In this document: positions 48,901-62,100 of the stretch, one piece after another
How positions within the stretch are numbered: position 1 is the stretch's first letter
Layout: every line of letters begins with the position of its first letter
Assembly: GCF_003369915.1 (NCBI RefSeq)
Contig: NC_046674.1
Coordinates: forward strand, 10,912,001-10,976,000
Source of the DNA: Drosophila miranda
Taxonomy: Eukaryota > Arthropoda > Insecta > Diptera > Drosophilidae
Direction: 5' to 3'
DNA: 64,000 bases
The notes under the pieces: model-generated
Databases searched by the model: none
Told to the model about the DNA's origin: nothing
The model's input: the letters and a program-made list of their open reading frames with translations, nothing else
Made by a program: the position numbers and the translations under genes

Positions 48901-49765
48901 TTCTTATGCCATCGGAGGTTCTTCCTCCTGCGATCCATTGCGTAATCGTCTTTTTATGGATTTACCACAAATTCGTCGTCGTCGTCGCTGTTGTCGTATC
49001 AGTGAACCAAGAACTAGAGCACCGCGCAGCGATCCAATAATTCTCTCTCTCTGCTTCATGAAATATGGCATTGATAAGGGGTCCGGCAATTGCACCTGGA
49101 CCCTATCCCCTACCCCCTACCCCCTACGCCCTCGCATTTCCCCATCAGTGACCAGCAAATACCTCTCTATAAATACCCAAAGATTGTATAGATAAAACAT
49201 TATTGAATTGGGGCACATTCTGCCAATGGATTTACGTTTATTGCAATTCCAAATTAAATTTTAGCCTCATTCGTAACTCCATTTATTGGCTAAAGTTGCC
49301 ATTTCCGTAGGGCTCTCAGAAATCCACTTGCAAGTAAATCTTATCGATCGTTTTCTGGGGCTTTTCTTCGTCTATAATCACTGTCCGACAACCCTTTGGA
49401 AGATTAGGGTTCTGAAAGATAAAGAAAGACTGAAAAGAAGAGAGCAGAGCGCTTTCAATGGAACCAGTCTGCAGAATATCACGTAATTTTTCAGCGGAAT
49501 CCCAGGGCATGTGATCGTAATCTTTCCAAGGAATATTACTTTGTGGAGGTGCTTATGAGGAATCGGTTCGTTAATCTCTAGAGAGTCTTCAAAATTTTCT
49601 CCGAGAAATCGTTTCTAAAGGACTTTTAATCTTTTAATTTCAAGATCTTCTCCGAAAAAGTTGTGTATTGAAATCTTAAAGAAGAGATCTCTTTTTCGTC
49701 TTATTCCTCATATTTTAATCTCTCTTTCTATATCCACTCTTCACAGTCCCACAACTCTGCCCAAT
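45978..49765 (+). other. Non-coding region upstream of the Myo61F start, with possible tissue promoter
   Basis: No gene is supported. Notable parts: three TGATA cores within 22 bp at 47417-47437 (GATA-factor type); a TATATATAG box at about 47663-47672 with a CAGAG|GTACAAG donor-like site 30-40 bp further on; a (CTC)n run at about 48415-48445; and a (CCCCTAC)n array at about 49101-49128. The Myo61F start exon has its acceptor at about 49746 (TTCACAG). Short exons of 5' UTR may be hidden here. Confidence 0.4.
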
Positions 49766-52700
49766 ATGGAGACGGGTTTGCATGAACGCGATCGTGCTGG
49801 CGTCCAGGACTTTGTGCTGCTCGAAAACTACCAGAGCGAAGATGCCTTCATTGACAACCTGAAGAAGCGTTTCCAGGAGAACCTCATCTATGTGAGTGCC
49901 TTGAGTCATATGCAATACTTTTGTAGTAGTACCTCTTCCACTGTCTGTTTGTGTCTCTGTTTTCTGTCTTTGAAATGCATTCGATTGTACATTTATATTC
50001 GATCTATAAATTACTTAGTCAGGATGCTGGAGCTGTGTAAGCTGTGTAGTGGGTAATTTTCTAAACCACTCTTTCTAATCCCTGGGAATGGGTTCTCCTT
50101 TTGCAGACGTACATTGGCCAGGTGCTGATCTCTGTGAATCCCTACAAGCAGCTGCCCATCTACTCCGATGCCCACATCAAGGAGTACAAGAACAAGCACT
50201 TCTATGAGATGCCGCCACATGTGTAAGTCCCTTCAGCCGTCATCTAATCGCATCCCACTCATTCTACGGCGATCCACCAACAGTTTTGCTGTGACAGACA
50301 ACGCCTTCCGTTCTCTGATCGAAGAGAATCGCGGCCAGTGCGTGCTCATCTCGGGGGAGAGTGGTTCCGGCAAGACGGAGGCCTCCAAGAAGGTCCTGCA
50401 GTACATTGCCGCCTGCTCCGGCCACCAGTCGACCGTCGAGGGGGTGAAGGATAAGCTCTTGAAGAGCAATCCCGTGCTGGAGGCCTTCGGCAATGCCAAA
50501 ACCAATCGCAATGACAACTCCTCGCGCTTTGGCAAGTACATGGACATCCAATTCGACTACAAGGGCGCCCCCATTGGTGGCAACATCTTGAATTATCTGC
50601 TGGAAAAGTCCCGCGTGGTGGCCCAAATGGGGGGCGAACGCAATTTCCACATCTTCTACCAGCTGCTGGCCGGCGGTGATGATGCTTTGCTAACGGAACT
50701 GCGCCTGGAGAGGGCTTTGGACAGCTATAAATACCTCAGCGATGGGGTAAGTACGAGTAGATCATGCCATCTAAAGGGACTAAAATCTACAATCCCCTCT
50801 CTCTCTGTCTCTCTCTCTCTCTGTCTCTGTCTGTGTCTCTTTCAGCTTAAGGGAAACCTCTCGAGCATCGATGATGCACAGAACTTCAAGCAGGTCCAAC
50901 AGGCATTGAGTGTCATCGATTTCACCGCCGATGAGCAGCGCGAGATCTTTGGCATTGTGGCCAGCATTTTGCATTTGGGTAACGTCAACTTTGAGGAGAC
51001 CGAGGGCAATGCCCAGGTCGTTAGTCGCGATCTGGTGGTCACTGTGGCTCGCCTGCTGGGCGTAAATGCCAGCGAATTGAGTGCCGCTCTGACGCACCGC
51101 ACCATTGATGCCCGCGGGGACGTGGTCACGTCTCCGCTGAACCAAGAGCTGGCTGTCTATGCCAAGGATGCCCTTGCAAAGGCCGTCTACGATCGCCTGT
51201 TCTCGTGGCTTGTGCAGCGCCTGAACATCTCGCTCCAGGCAAGGGAGACCCGCGGCGCCAGGAACAATGTCATGGGCATCCTGGACATATACGGCTTCGA
51301 GATCTTCAACAAGAACAACTTTGAGCAGTTCTGCATTAACTTTTGCAACGAGAAGCTGCAGCAGTTGTTCATCGAGCTGACGTTGAAGTCCGAACAGGAC
51401 GAGTACCGTCGCGAGGGCATCGAATGGATTCCCGTGGAATATTTCGACAACAAAGTGATCTGCAATCTGATTGAGGAGAAGCACAAGGGTATCATTTCCA
51501 TCCTGGACGAAGAGTGCCTGCGCCCTGGGGAGCCCACAGACATCACGTTCCTGCAGAAGCTGACGAACAAACTGTCGGAGCACCACCATTACGTGTGCCA
51601 CGAGAAGGCGCCCACACACATCCAGAAGATCATGCTGCGCGACGAGTTCCGTCTGGTGCACTATGCCGGCGAGGTGACCTACAGTGTCATTGGATTCCTC
51701 GACAAGAACAACGATCTGCTGTTCCGCGATCTCAAGGAGACGCTCAGCAAGGCGGGCAACAAGATTGTGCGCTCGTGCTTCCCCGAGCAAGAGCTGCGCA
51801 GCAAGAAGCGCCCCGAGACGGCCATCACGCAGTTCCGCACATCGCTGAACAACCTCATGGACATCCTGATGTGCAAGGAGCCCTCCTACATCCGCTGCAT
51901 CAAGCCAAATGACCTGCAGTCGCCCGGCGTGTTCAACGATCAGCTGGTCCTGCATCAGGTCAAGTATCTGGGGCTCATGGAGAACCTGCGCGTGCGTCGC
52001 GCTGGCTTCGCCTATCGCCGTGCCTACGATCTGTTCCTGGAGCGCTACAAGTGCCTCAGCAAGTCCACGTGGCCGAATTACAAGGGGGCCGGCGGCCCCA
52101 AGGCCGGCGTCCAGCAGCTGGTCAAGGATCTGGGCTACGACAACGAGCAGTACAAGATGGGCGAGACGAAGCTCTTCATCCGCTGGCCGCGCACTCTGTT
52201 CGACACGGAGGATGCATATCAGGCGAAGAAGCACGACATTGCGGCCATCATTCAGGCCCACTGGAAGGGTCTGGTGCAGCGGCGCAAGTATCTGAAGCTG
52301 CGCGAACAGGTGATCGTCCTGCAGAGCTACTGCCGCCGGCGTCTCGCCCAGCAGGCGGCCAAGCAGCGCCGCGAGGCAGCGGACAAGATCAGGGCCTTCA
52401 TCAAGGGCTTTATCACCCGCAGTGATCCGCCGAACGGCTTCAACGAGGACTTTATTGCCAATGCCAAGCGTATGTGGCTCTTGCGACTGCGCAAGGAGCT
52501 GCCCAAGAAGGTGCTGGACAAGAGCTGGCCCTCGGCTCCGGCCCACTGCCAGGAGGCCTCCGAGTTTCTACATCGCCTGCATCGCCTTCACTTGGCGCGC
52601 ATCTACCGCCTCGCCCTCACGCCCCAGCGCAAGCGTCAGTTCGAGCTGAAGTTTCTCGCCGAAAAGGTCTTCAAAGGAAAGAAAAACAACTATGCGGCGA

Positions 52701-53357
52701 GCGTCGGCACCTGGTTCCAGGAGGATCGCATACCCAAGGAGCACATTCAGCGGGTGAACGACTTTGTGGCCAGCACCTTTGGCAGCGAACAGCTCAAGTA
52801 TCAGTCGTTCTGCACGAAATTCGATCGGCATGGCTACAAGTCGCGCGAACGCTTCATTTTGCTGAGCAACAAGGCGGTGTATGTGCTCGATGGGAAGACG
52901 TACAAGCAGAAGCATCGCCTGCCGCTCGACAAGATTGACTTCACGCTGACGAACCACAACGATGACCTGATGGTCATACGCATACCCCTTGACCTGAAGA
53001 AGGACAAGGGTGATCTGATCCTGATCATCCCCCGCATCATCGAGTTCTGCACGTACATCATTGATACTGTGGGCACGGCCCAAATCGTATCCATTGTGGA
53101 CAGAGATTCGTAAGTCACCAACAACAAAATTTGGATTTGAATGGGTAATACATCTCCTAATTTCTGTATGTTCTCCTTTGCAGATTGGAACACAATAAGG
53201 TCAAGGGCAAGAGCGGTATCATTGAGTTCCAAACGGGCGCCGAGGCCGGTGTTTTGCTTGATAATAAAAAGCTGGTTGTTGTAAGTGCCACACCCCCTTT
53301 TGAGGCAATAATTTACATTATTAACCTCCATTTTTATTACAGATTAATACGGCATAA
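49766..53357 (+). CDS. Myo61F: Myo61F, unconventional class I myosin (myosin IB / Myo1C)
   Basis: Six coding exons: 49766-49891, 50107-50222, 50284-50746, 50846-53109, 53184-53280 and 53343-53357, giving 1026 aa, the length of the D. melanogaster protein. The motor shows the P-loop [12 protein letters not shown], switch [15 protein letters not shown] and switch [10 protein letters not shown], and the actin-binding region follows. Two or three IQ motifs come next ([20 protein letters not shown] and [15 protein letters not shown]), then the basic TH1 lipid-binding tail ([19 protein letters not shown]). The last exon encodes only INTA and the stop. In flies this myosin is abundant in gut brush border and can drive sinistral asymmetry when over-expressed. 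Intron 3 carries a long CT tract (50795-50845). Confidence 0.96.
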
Positions 53358-54622
53358 GGAATTTACTAGGACATTCGACAAAAAAGTGGCTTTACATCAA
53401 TGGAAAGATGAATTTTTTTTGTGTTATATTCGTGTAATTTATACTATGTACTGTGTATTTTTTTTGTTAATTTGAATTTTATATTCTTATGTTCCGACTA
53501 AATGTATATTTTTTTTGTTTATATAAATATATATACATACATATATATGAAAGCTTATATAAATGAATGATTAATGCCAAATATACGTGGCAAATTGCTC
53601 ATTTTTTCGAGTGCAAGACCATTTTCAGAAGCCCCGCCTTAACGATCAACAAATTATCGATATCGATTCGACAAAGAATCTACCATTGGGTATTAAAAGT
53701 ACACTTCACGTAAAGAATTAGAGCAGTTCGAGTGTAAATAATAGTATTATTTTTCGCGGCATAATTCAAGTGGATCACCTGTTTAAATAGAGGTGTGTTA
53801 AGTGGGATAAGTTCGTTTCTTTAATCGGTATATTTTGAAAATGAGACGGCGTAGCAGGGTATAACTGGGGTCAAATGCTCGACAAATCCTCTGATTTTCT
53901 TGCCAGTTTAGACACCATGTCCAGCTCAGAAACCTTGCATAGTATTTTCTAAAATTTTCCAGTACTTTTGAAAAGGCGTTATGGTCATACTCTCTTGTCA
54001 AATGCACCAATGTAAGAATCGTGTAGAAGAGCCATTTAGAGCCCATACAACATCAGAAAATAATTTATGATCAGCCAAATCTCAATTTTGTCAACAATGT
54101 CGGAAACAAAAGATGAACAAAAGTGGATAACGGAGGTTTTTCACACTGGCGCTTCCATGGGGCTTATATGAAAACAAAAACCGCCAAGCTTTACGGTATA
54201 TTTTGAAAAAGGGACGGTATATTTCGGTATATATCTGAGTGTATATTTTATCGATAAGTCCACTGACAAATTGCTCCAGAACTTTTACATATTCTTGAAA
54301 AATCTGTGTAAATATTATCCAATAACGTATTTTTTTAAGTTCAGAAGAAAAATATCACTTGGATCTACAAAAAAAATGTACAATCAGTAATATTTGCCGC
54401 CATTTACCTCAAGTCGCTGAACGGTTTAAATAGAGGGGGGTTAAGTGGGTTAAGTTCGATTTCTTTTCTTATCGATATACGAGACACTGACATTTGCTCC
54501 AGAACTTTTACATAATCTTGAAAAATCCGTGTAAATATTGTCCAATAATTATTATTTTTTGCATTGGCAGAACCGCAGTTTAATCCTGATCACCATACCG
54601 TTTCTTTTGCAGGAGAACCACA
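53358..54622. other. Myo61F 3' end and mtacp1 promoter with repeated segments
   Basis: The Myo61F 3' UTR is T-rich. Two pairs of direct repeats occur. One is 53778-53837 with 54420-54478, both containing TTTAAATAGAGG and TTAAGTGGG. The other is 54264-54335 with 54488-54560, both containing CTCCAGAACTTTTACAT. At 54188-54255 lies a copy of the GGTATATTTT module with TTATCGATAAG, as upstream of Rac1 and scf. A partial copy lies at 53817-53849. The mtacp1 start exon acceptor (TTTTGCAG) lies at about 54611, so a non-coding first exon lies further upstream. Confidence 0.55.
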
Positions 54623-55718
<1,096 letters not shown>

Positions 55719-55996
55719 AATGTAATAATTGTAATTCAAACCATGAAACAGATTACACTTTAATTTTAAATCGAGGAGAGGTCAAATACAATTTGAACAA
55801 CTGAATAAAACCAAATGTTAATCAATATTTTCCATGCGAACAAATCAAAAAGGGGAGGGGGAGGTAGCAATGCCTTATGCCGCAATCCACTCAGTTCAAA
55901 TGCGATAGCTATTATCGATAGTTACTGTTCATCAGAGCAGGCCGATCACCGCGTGAGATGCAACACAGCGGCGATACAAAACAAAAACAATTCGAA

Positions 55997-56473
55997 ATGC
56001 CGGATGCTGTGGACGAACTGTTGGCGGGACTGGGTAAATATTAAACAAAACGCACTTTGGATCATCGTAAATTGTATTCCATTGCAGTGAGCAATCGCCA
56101 GACTATGCAACGACAGGCGGCCACCATTGACGAGATCATGGAGAAGTCGAACAACACCCTGATCCACATCGAGTCGCAAAACAAAGCCCTGGCACCGACC
56201 ACAGTTACGCCGGGCGCTCAAAAGCTGGTCAAAGTGAAGCCAGTCTGCAAGCAGGCACTCGTCAAGATATTGGAGAATTTCAAGCTGCTCATGCAGCAGA
56301 ACAGCGACAAGCGGGACGACAAGCACAGCGCATCGGATGGGGTCTTGGCGTGCCGACAACGCGTCGAGCACCTGGCCAGTTCTGTGCGCAAGTTGGTGGC
56401 CCTGTGCGACACTGTCCACCAGCTGAAGACCCACCAAGAGGTACTCGACGCAGAGGATGAAGACTTGCCGTAG
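55997..56473 (+). CDS. Small helical protein, unidentified
   Basis: Two exons (55997-56033 and 56088-56473) give 140 aa. The start lies in TTCGAAATG. The junction makes a Val codon and leads into SNRQTMQRQAATIDEIMEKS. The sequence is mostly helical and lacks recognisable motifs; the last residues are acidic (DAEDEDLP). From genomic position and size it might be the augmin subunit wac (CG13879), which I cannot confirm from sequence memory. Its stop codon is only 45 bp from the stop codon of the convergent gene at 56519, and a shared AATAAA lies at 56500, so the two 3' ends overlap. CGATAGC/TATCGATAG sites at about 55900-55922 form its likely promoter. Confidence 0.75.
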
Positions 56474-56518
56474 AATTTATTGTTAAATAGTTGAATAATA
56501 ATAAATCTATAATATGTA

Positions 56519-57238
56519 TCAAGCCGCAGTGTAGGAGGATATTTGCATCAGAGTGAAGGTGAGGACCTCCACAAACATTTCCAGGCGTGCGACCAGGCTG
56601 CCACCAGCTAAAACATCGCTTGGATGTGGCAGCTGGAGACGGTTGGATCGCAAGTAGTTCAATTGCTTCATGCTTTCGGCGATTGCCATCAGCTTCCGCT
56701 CTTCATCGGCTGTGAATGCATCTGGCGTTGCCTCGACCTCCGTCGGCATTAGCTTTTCTATCTGCTGGGAAAAGGTCTGCAGCTGCGCAAGCTTCTTTAT
56801 GTACACGGCCTCTTTCTTCTTAAGGGCGGCTGCCTCTTCGTAGGCCTTGGCCAGCTTCCGTTTGAACTCCTTGAACTCGTTGTACACCTCGGCGGCACTG
56901 CGATGCTCCTCCAGGCGCTTCATGCCCTCCGCCAGTTCCGGCTGCTCCAAGGAGGCAGCGCGCTGCATCTCTCGCTTCTTGGGGATCTTCTGCAGGTTAC
57001 TGGGATACTCGTCGAGCGACTTGAAGAGCTCCGCATAGTCGGCCACCGTGCCCAACTCCTTGTTTGGTGGTGCTTTCGCAGCCTCCTCCTCCATCATTTT
57101 CGGCAGACTCTCGAAGAACGTCGTGGGGTTCATCACCGACTTGGTGACGCGCAAATCCCGCAAGCCCTTCACGTGTTTCACATAGTTTTCGTTCTTTAAT
57201 TTCGCGGAAAACTGGCTAAAGTCGGTGTTGGCTTCCAT
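56519..57238 (-). CDS. Coiled-coil protein, unidentified (possible augmin subunit)
   Basis: A single exon of 239 aa from Met at 57238 (context CACAAAAATGG). An in-frame Met at 57307 would add 23 basic residues, but that part reads like 5' UTR. The middle (about 100-160) is a strong coiled coil ([20 protein letters not shown], then [13 protein letters not shown]), and the C-terminus is a hydrophobic helix ([20 protein letters not shown]). No catalytic motif is seen. Position and character would fit msd5 (CG2213), an augmin component of the spindle, but this is a guess from gene order. It is convergent with the small gene at 55997-56473. Confidence 0.78.
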   Translation of the reverse strand: MEANTDFSQFSAKLKNENYVKHVKGLRDLRVTKSVMNPTTFFESLPKMMEEEAAKAPPNKELGTVADYAELFKSLDEYPSNLQKIPKKREMQRAASLEQPELAEGMKRLEEHRSAAEVYNEFKEFKRKLAKAYEEAAALKKKEAVYIKKLAQLQTFSQQIEKLMPTEVEATPDAFTADEERKLMAIAESMKQLNYLRSNRLQLPHPSDVLAGGSLVARLEMFVEVLTFTLMQISSYTAA

Positions 57239-57461
57239 TTTTGTGAATTTCCCTTTTGTATGTTTTGCGTGTTTTCTTTTTTGTTTTGAATTGTGTTGCG
57301 TCGCCACTGAAGCAACCCTGGCGATAACAGTCCATCTCGGTAATCGATACTGAGCGGGGAGACGTTGGAATTCAAATTGTAATTAGCATTATGCTATTAT
57401 GATTTATTAAATGAACAATTTCAGACTTTTAATGGACGAGTGGACGGGGTCACGGTCACGG

Positions 57462-58520
57462 TCACCCGTACTCGGACTGAACGGTGAGCGAGAATTGACC
57501 CTTTGGTATGGTGTTGGCATGATACCAGATGCGTGTATCCACAAGAACGGCATCGCCCGGCTCTACATAGAAGGAAAACGGCTGACACTGATGGTCGCAT
57601 TCAGGTGCCGGAGCCAAGTACCAGCTCTTGTTGCCTTTCAGCTGGGCTTGCCACATCAGACGTGGCATGTACTCCAGCTACAACGAAACATATAAAAATA
57701 ATATGGAATCTGTCAGAGCATTTCCTTTGCTTACATGCATCACTGCGCCTTGTTCGTAGCCCATTAATATGAAGTCCGTGTGCGGCATTTCGGCATCCTC
57801 GGGCAGGAAATGTGGCCGGGGATAGAGTTTCCTTAGCTCTGCGAGGACTGTAGGATGGCAGACACTCCAGCCGACAAACCAAGGAGTTCCTTGGCTGAGA
57901 TTTGACCGCTCCAATTGCATCTCAAAGACCTCTTTGAGGGACTTCAAGTCCGAGTTGAAGTGCTGGAATTGGCACACGGATTCTATGGAACCGGGAACAC
58001 TGTCATACAGATCCCGGATGTAGCCAAAGCTCAGACTCTTCTGGGCTGGCCAGTGGGCCACGGCCTTCTTCACAATGATCGGCAGGGAGGAGTATGCGTG
58101 GGGGGCAAACTCCTCGCGCGTCAGATTCGACAGAATCAGAGGACCCTGCACGCCCTTGCAGAATGCACAGTCGCTGATGGGTCGCGTGGCCTCCCACACC
58201 AGGTAGTTGTTGGGCAGGAAACAGCGCACGCCGAGCAGAAACGATATGGTCTCGTAGAAGACTGGCGTGGCCACCATTATGAAGAAAACGATTCCCACGA
58301 GCCACAGGTGATTCAGGCGATTGGGATTGCGATTTATGTCGCGCGTCTTGCGATAGGCCTCCTGCAGATCTTCCACGGACACCAGTCCCGTCCTCAGGGC
58401 GTTCAGATGGAGAGCATCCAGCCGGGCAGTCACATCCTCGCCGAGACGCTCGCGAATCGCCTGCATGCGATTGCCCAGGGTCCCCATGGGACGGCTGATA
58501 AACTGTGCGGATAGCCACAT
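57462..58520 (-). CDS. Membrane-anchored JmjC/cupin-domain protein
   Basis: Two exons on the minus strand (58520-57735 and 57677-57462) give 333 aa. Residues about 70-95 form one transmembrane segment (LWLVGIVFFIMVATPVFY) following an Arg/Asn-rich cytosolic stretch, so a type II topology is likely. The rest resembles cupin_8/JmjC proteins: an entry segment PLILSNLTREEF, an iron-ligand motif HTD in EMPHTDFILMG, the KGNKSWYLAPAPE strand, and a distal His in DTRIWYHANTI with EPGDAVLV before it. The HxD...H set suggests an Fe(II)/2-oxoglutarate oxygenase in the ER or Golgi lumen. Substrate and fly gene name are unknown to me. It is divergent from l(3)02640. Confidence 0.82.
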
Positions 58521-59172
58521 TAGGGACTTTGACGAGAATTTTGTTAATGGTTTTCGCTCACCAGAAACATTTTTATTGGATTTCTTTTAATTTCGCATCG
58601 TATCGTCTTTGTTTTGATTTTTGTTTTGCTGACAAGCAGCTGATTATTGCGATGTCTTACTATCGACAGACCGTCGCCGATGTATCGATAGCGCTATCGA
58701 TTTCTCCCCAACCCTTCTATCGGCGGTCTGCCAGCTCCAAGCCCCACTGTTCTGCTGCTGTGCTGCGCCCCCAATATCTCCAATGTCTTGCTGCAATTCT
58801 TTTTGCTCGGACGTAGTATCGGCCAGCGAAAAATCCAATTATTCTTGAATCGAGTCGCCTTCCAACCGATTAGTACAAAGCCAACGTGACAATAATCCAA
58901 CTATGTGTCTTGGATAGTGCGTGCATTTACGTTTTCATTCATCGTTCATCATCTGTGAAGACAGGCTCTGGCTCTCTCTCTCTCTCTCTACTGGCATATA
59001 TGCTGGCAACGTGTGACCCCGAAAGCTGTCCCCGCGCACACACTTTCACTTCTTCCACTGCCTACTACTCCAATCCACGACGTCCAGCCACCAACAACAA
59101 TACAACGAACAAATAACCTAGCATAAACAAATTATTGTGCAATACTACTTAGTTAAAATTTAACTTAAAAGC
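58521..59172. promoter_or_regulatory. Divergent promoter between the JmjC-type gene and l(3)02640
   Basis: A cluster ACTATCGACAG, TGTATCGATAGCGCTATCGA lies at 58660-58700, typical DREF/BEAF-32 sites. A (CT)n tract at about 58973-58988 reads as GA repeats on the other strand. The region from about 58900 to 59172 is probably the 5' UTR of l(3)02640. Confidence 0.5.
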
Positions 59173-62100
59173 ATGTCTGCGCAGGAAAAGGTCATACGAG
59201 TGGGGTCGCGGAAGAGCGAGGTAAGTGGACTATCGACAGTGCAAAGTTTTACAGATATGTGCACACATGTGCATCCGCTTTGAATTAAAATCCTCATTTT
59301 GTTGTACATTTGAATTTCAATCACATTTTGTCTAGCGCGTGTCAAGCCCCCTTCGTTCCATCCTTCTCCTCTTTCCCTGTGTCTCTCTCTCTCTCTCACT
59401 CGCACGGTGCCCGCATTTATGCAAGAGTTTCTGTTTTTGTGTTAGACTTGTTGCTTGCCTTCGCTGCGCGCTCCGCTATCCCTCCCCTCACACGGTGGTG
59501 TCTATGCTTTTTCGTTACTGTTACACAATTCGCGCAGCAACAGCAAAGGCACGCACTTTACTAAAGAGAGGAGGGGGGGCAAAGGAGAGGCATATGTGTA
59601 CTCGATTTGTGGTGCTTTTCACTCACGACACGATCTCTTCTCAAGCCGCTGCCTTGGCTTGAAATATTCGTGCGTGTGTGTGTGTGTGAGCGAGAGAGTG
59701 GTATTTTTTTTGGATTTGAGGTTTATTTTTTTTTAATTGCAAGCGGAGCCACCTTTGGCGCTGTGCGCACAACTCTACACACGACAACAAAAAAATGAAG
59801 GCCACCTTTGCTGATGGAATTTATATTTGAAATTACTTGGTTTTTTTTTTAATTTAATGGGCGGCCGCTGTCGCCTTACTTAGCCCCGATTCCACCTCTC
59901 TCTCACTCCGATCACTTGAGGCTCATTTGCATTTTGCATTTAAGTAGCGCGCCAAGCAGCGACTTTGATTAATTATTTTCTCTTTACTTTTGCTTACAGC
60001 TGGCTCTCATTCAAACCAAACATGTCATCGGCCGACTCCAGAAACTGTATCCCAAGCAGCGGTTCGAGATACGTAAGTGAAAGTGTGTGTGTGTAGTGGG
60101 GTGTTGTGTTGGGTTGTGTAGTGTTTTTGAAAAAAGCAGAACTCATGCTGCGTTTGCGTTTGGGACGGGGGGCGGAAGGCGGGGTTTTTTGTATTTATTT
60201 CAAATAATGTTTTCGAAGCATGACTCGCGGGAATATCATCGGGTCTTAAGTCTTATCGTATTTTGATAGTACATAACTAAAACAAATGTTTCGTTCGTTT
60301 CGAATGGATTGCATATGATTTGCTGATTTGCTGCTTTAACGGTGCCAGTCGCCAGCCCAGCCCAGCCGGTTCTTCTGTTTCACTTCTTCTCCTGCTTTTA
60401 TTTGGCCTCTTCCGTTACGATCGTCTCTCTTTCTCACTCGCTCACGTGCCATCATTTTGGCAAAGAGTTTTGTTCAATGTCAATGCTGCTGTGGTTTTGT
60501 TTTTGGCTTTGCCTTTGCTTTTGCTTTTTGTTTTCGAGATTAGGGCCGAACGAGTGCCGAAATGTTATGCCATGCACACACACACACGCAAATCGAACCA
60601 CTCTCTTTCGGACACCAAAACGTGTATATGTATATGCATATCCGATCTGATAGCAGCATTAATGGCAGTTCGTTCTGTTCATATCTGTGAAATTGTACCG
60701 ATTAGATATTCCAAAACATTTTAATTGCTTGAAATAGAAGCGAAATCTTTTGAAATATACATTTTAATCAGAAAATTTTTGTGGAGTACCTTTTGGACTT
60801 TGATAAGATGTGGAATTTATAATTTTGTAGAAGTACGGTACAATGAATGATTCATCTTGGGGTTTGTGCATAGCACAGTGAGTGGGGGAATATAATATGC
60901 CGTGATGTGATGTCACTCCTTTGATCGATATTATATTTCATGAAAATGTCCCAAACACGCAACATCCTCCTCCACTGCTCTGCATAGTACAATATTCAAA
61001 TTATATTCAGAGTCCCGTCCCCCCTTCCGACGATAAGCAAAACATTCGCCTCGCAAAATACATAACATTATCATTGCGTTGTGACGATAGCGGAAGAGTG
61101 CGGTGTGGTGTGGTGAGGTGAGGTGCGGGAAGTGTCAAAGATAGATAGATAGATACTTCGATGGTGGCATGGCATGTCGTCCGCTTGATTGTTGTCATAA
61201 TTCTGGAATGGAAGGGAGAATAGAGGAGGGGGTACGCTTCTGGCTACTGGCTACTGTTGCGTTCCGGTTCCCCTTTATCTAACAGGCGAGAATGCAATTA
61301 AGGGGTACAACCCTTCCAGAGATGATAGATGATTTACAGACTAAAGATAGGTAGTGGGAGGAAGAATATAGATCTTAGATCTATAGGAGACACCGAATTA
61401 CCATTAATACAATCTTATCCTCTCTGCAGACACCATGTCGACGTTCGGAGATCGTGTCCTCAATGTTTCACTGCCCAAAATTGGTGAAAAAAGTCTGTTT
61501 ACCCGCGACCTGGAAGATGCTCTAAGGAATGGCGGTGTCGATTTTGTGGTGCACTCGCTGAAGGATCTGCCAACGGCTTTACCGACGGGCATGGCCATTG
61601 GGGCAGTCCTAGAGCGAGAGGATGCCCGGGATGCTCTGGTTCTGCGCGAGAATTTCCAGGGCCATACGATAGCCTCTCTGCCGCAAGGAAGTGTGATTGG
61701 TAAGAGATCAGAGGGTATACTTCGATCGTATCTAATCTAAGGGATTCCCTCTTTTAGGCACATCTTCGCTGCGACGCACCGCACAGATACGACGGCTGTA
61801 TCCCCATTTAATCGTTTGCGATATCCGTGGGAATCTGAACACGCGCCTGGCGAAACTCGATGCCGCCGACTCGAGGTTCGCGGGAATTATCCTCGCCCAG
61901 GCGGGTCTTGTGCGGATGGGATGGATGAGCCGCATCAGCCAGGTGCTGGAGCCCACCGATCTCCTCTATGCCGTCGGACAGGGCGCCCTGGCCGTCGAGT
62001 GTCGCGCAAACGATGTCCAAGTGCTGGCGATGCTGCAGAAACTCATGTGCCTGAACACCACATGCCGCATTCTGGCGGAGCGGAGCTTCCTCAAGACATT

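Noticed and set aside
50780-52546. 588-codon open frame antisense to Myo61F exon 4
   Set aside because: Mirror of strong third-position C/G bias in the motor-domain exon; no protein family signature.
57239-57307. Upstream Met at 57307 as start of the coiled-coil protein
   Set aside because: The 23 added residues come from A-rich leader-like DNA and the Met at 57238 has the better context; not fully excluded.
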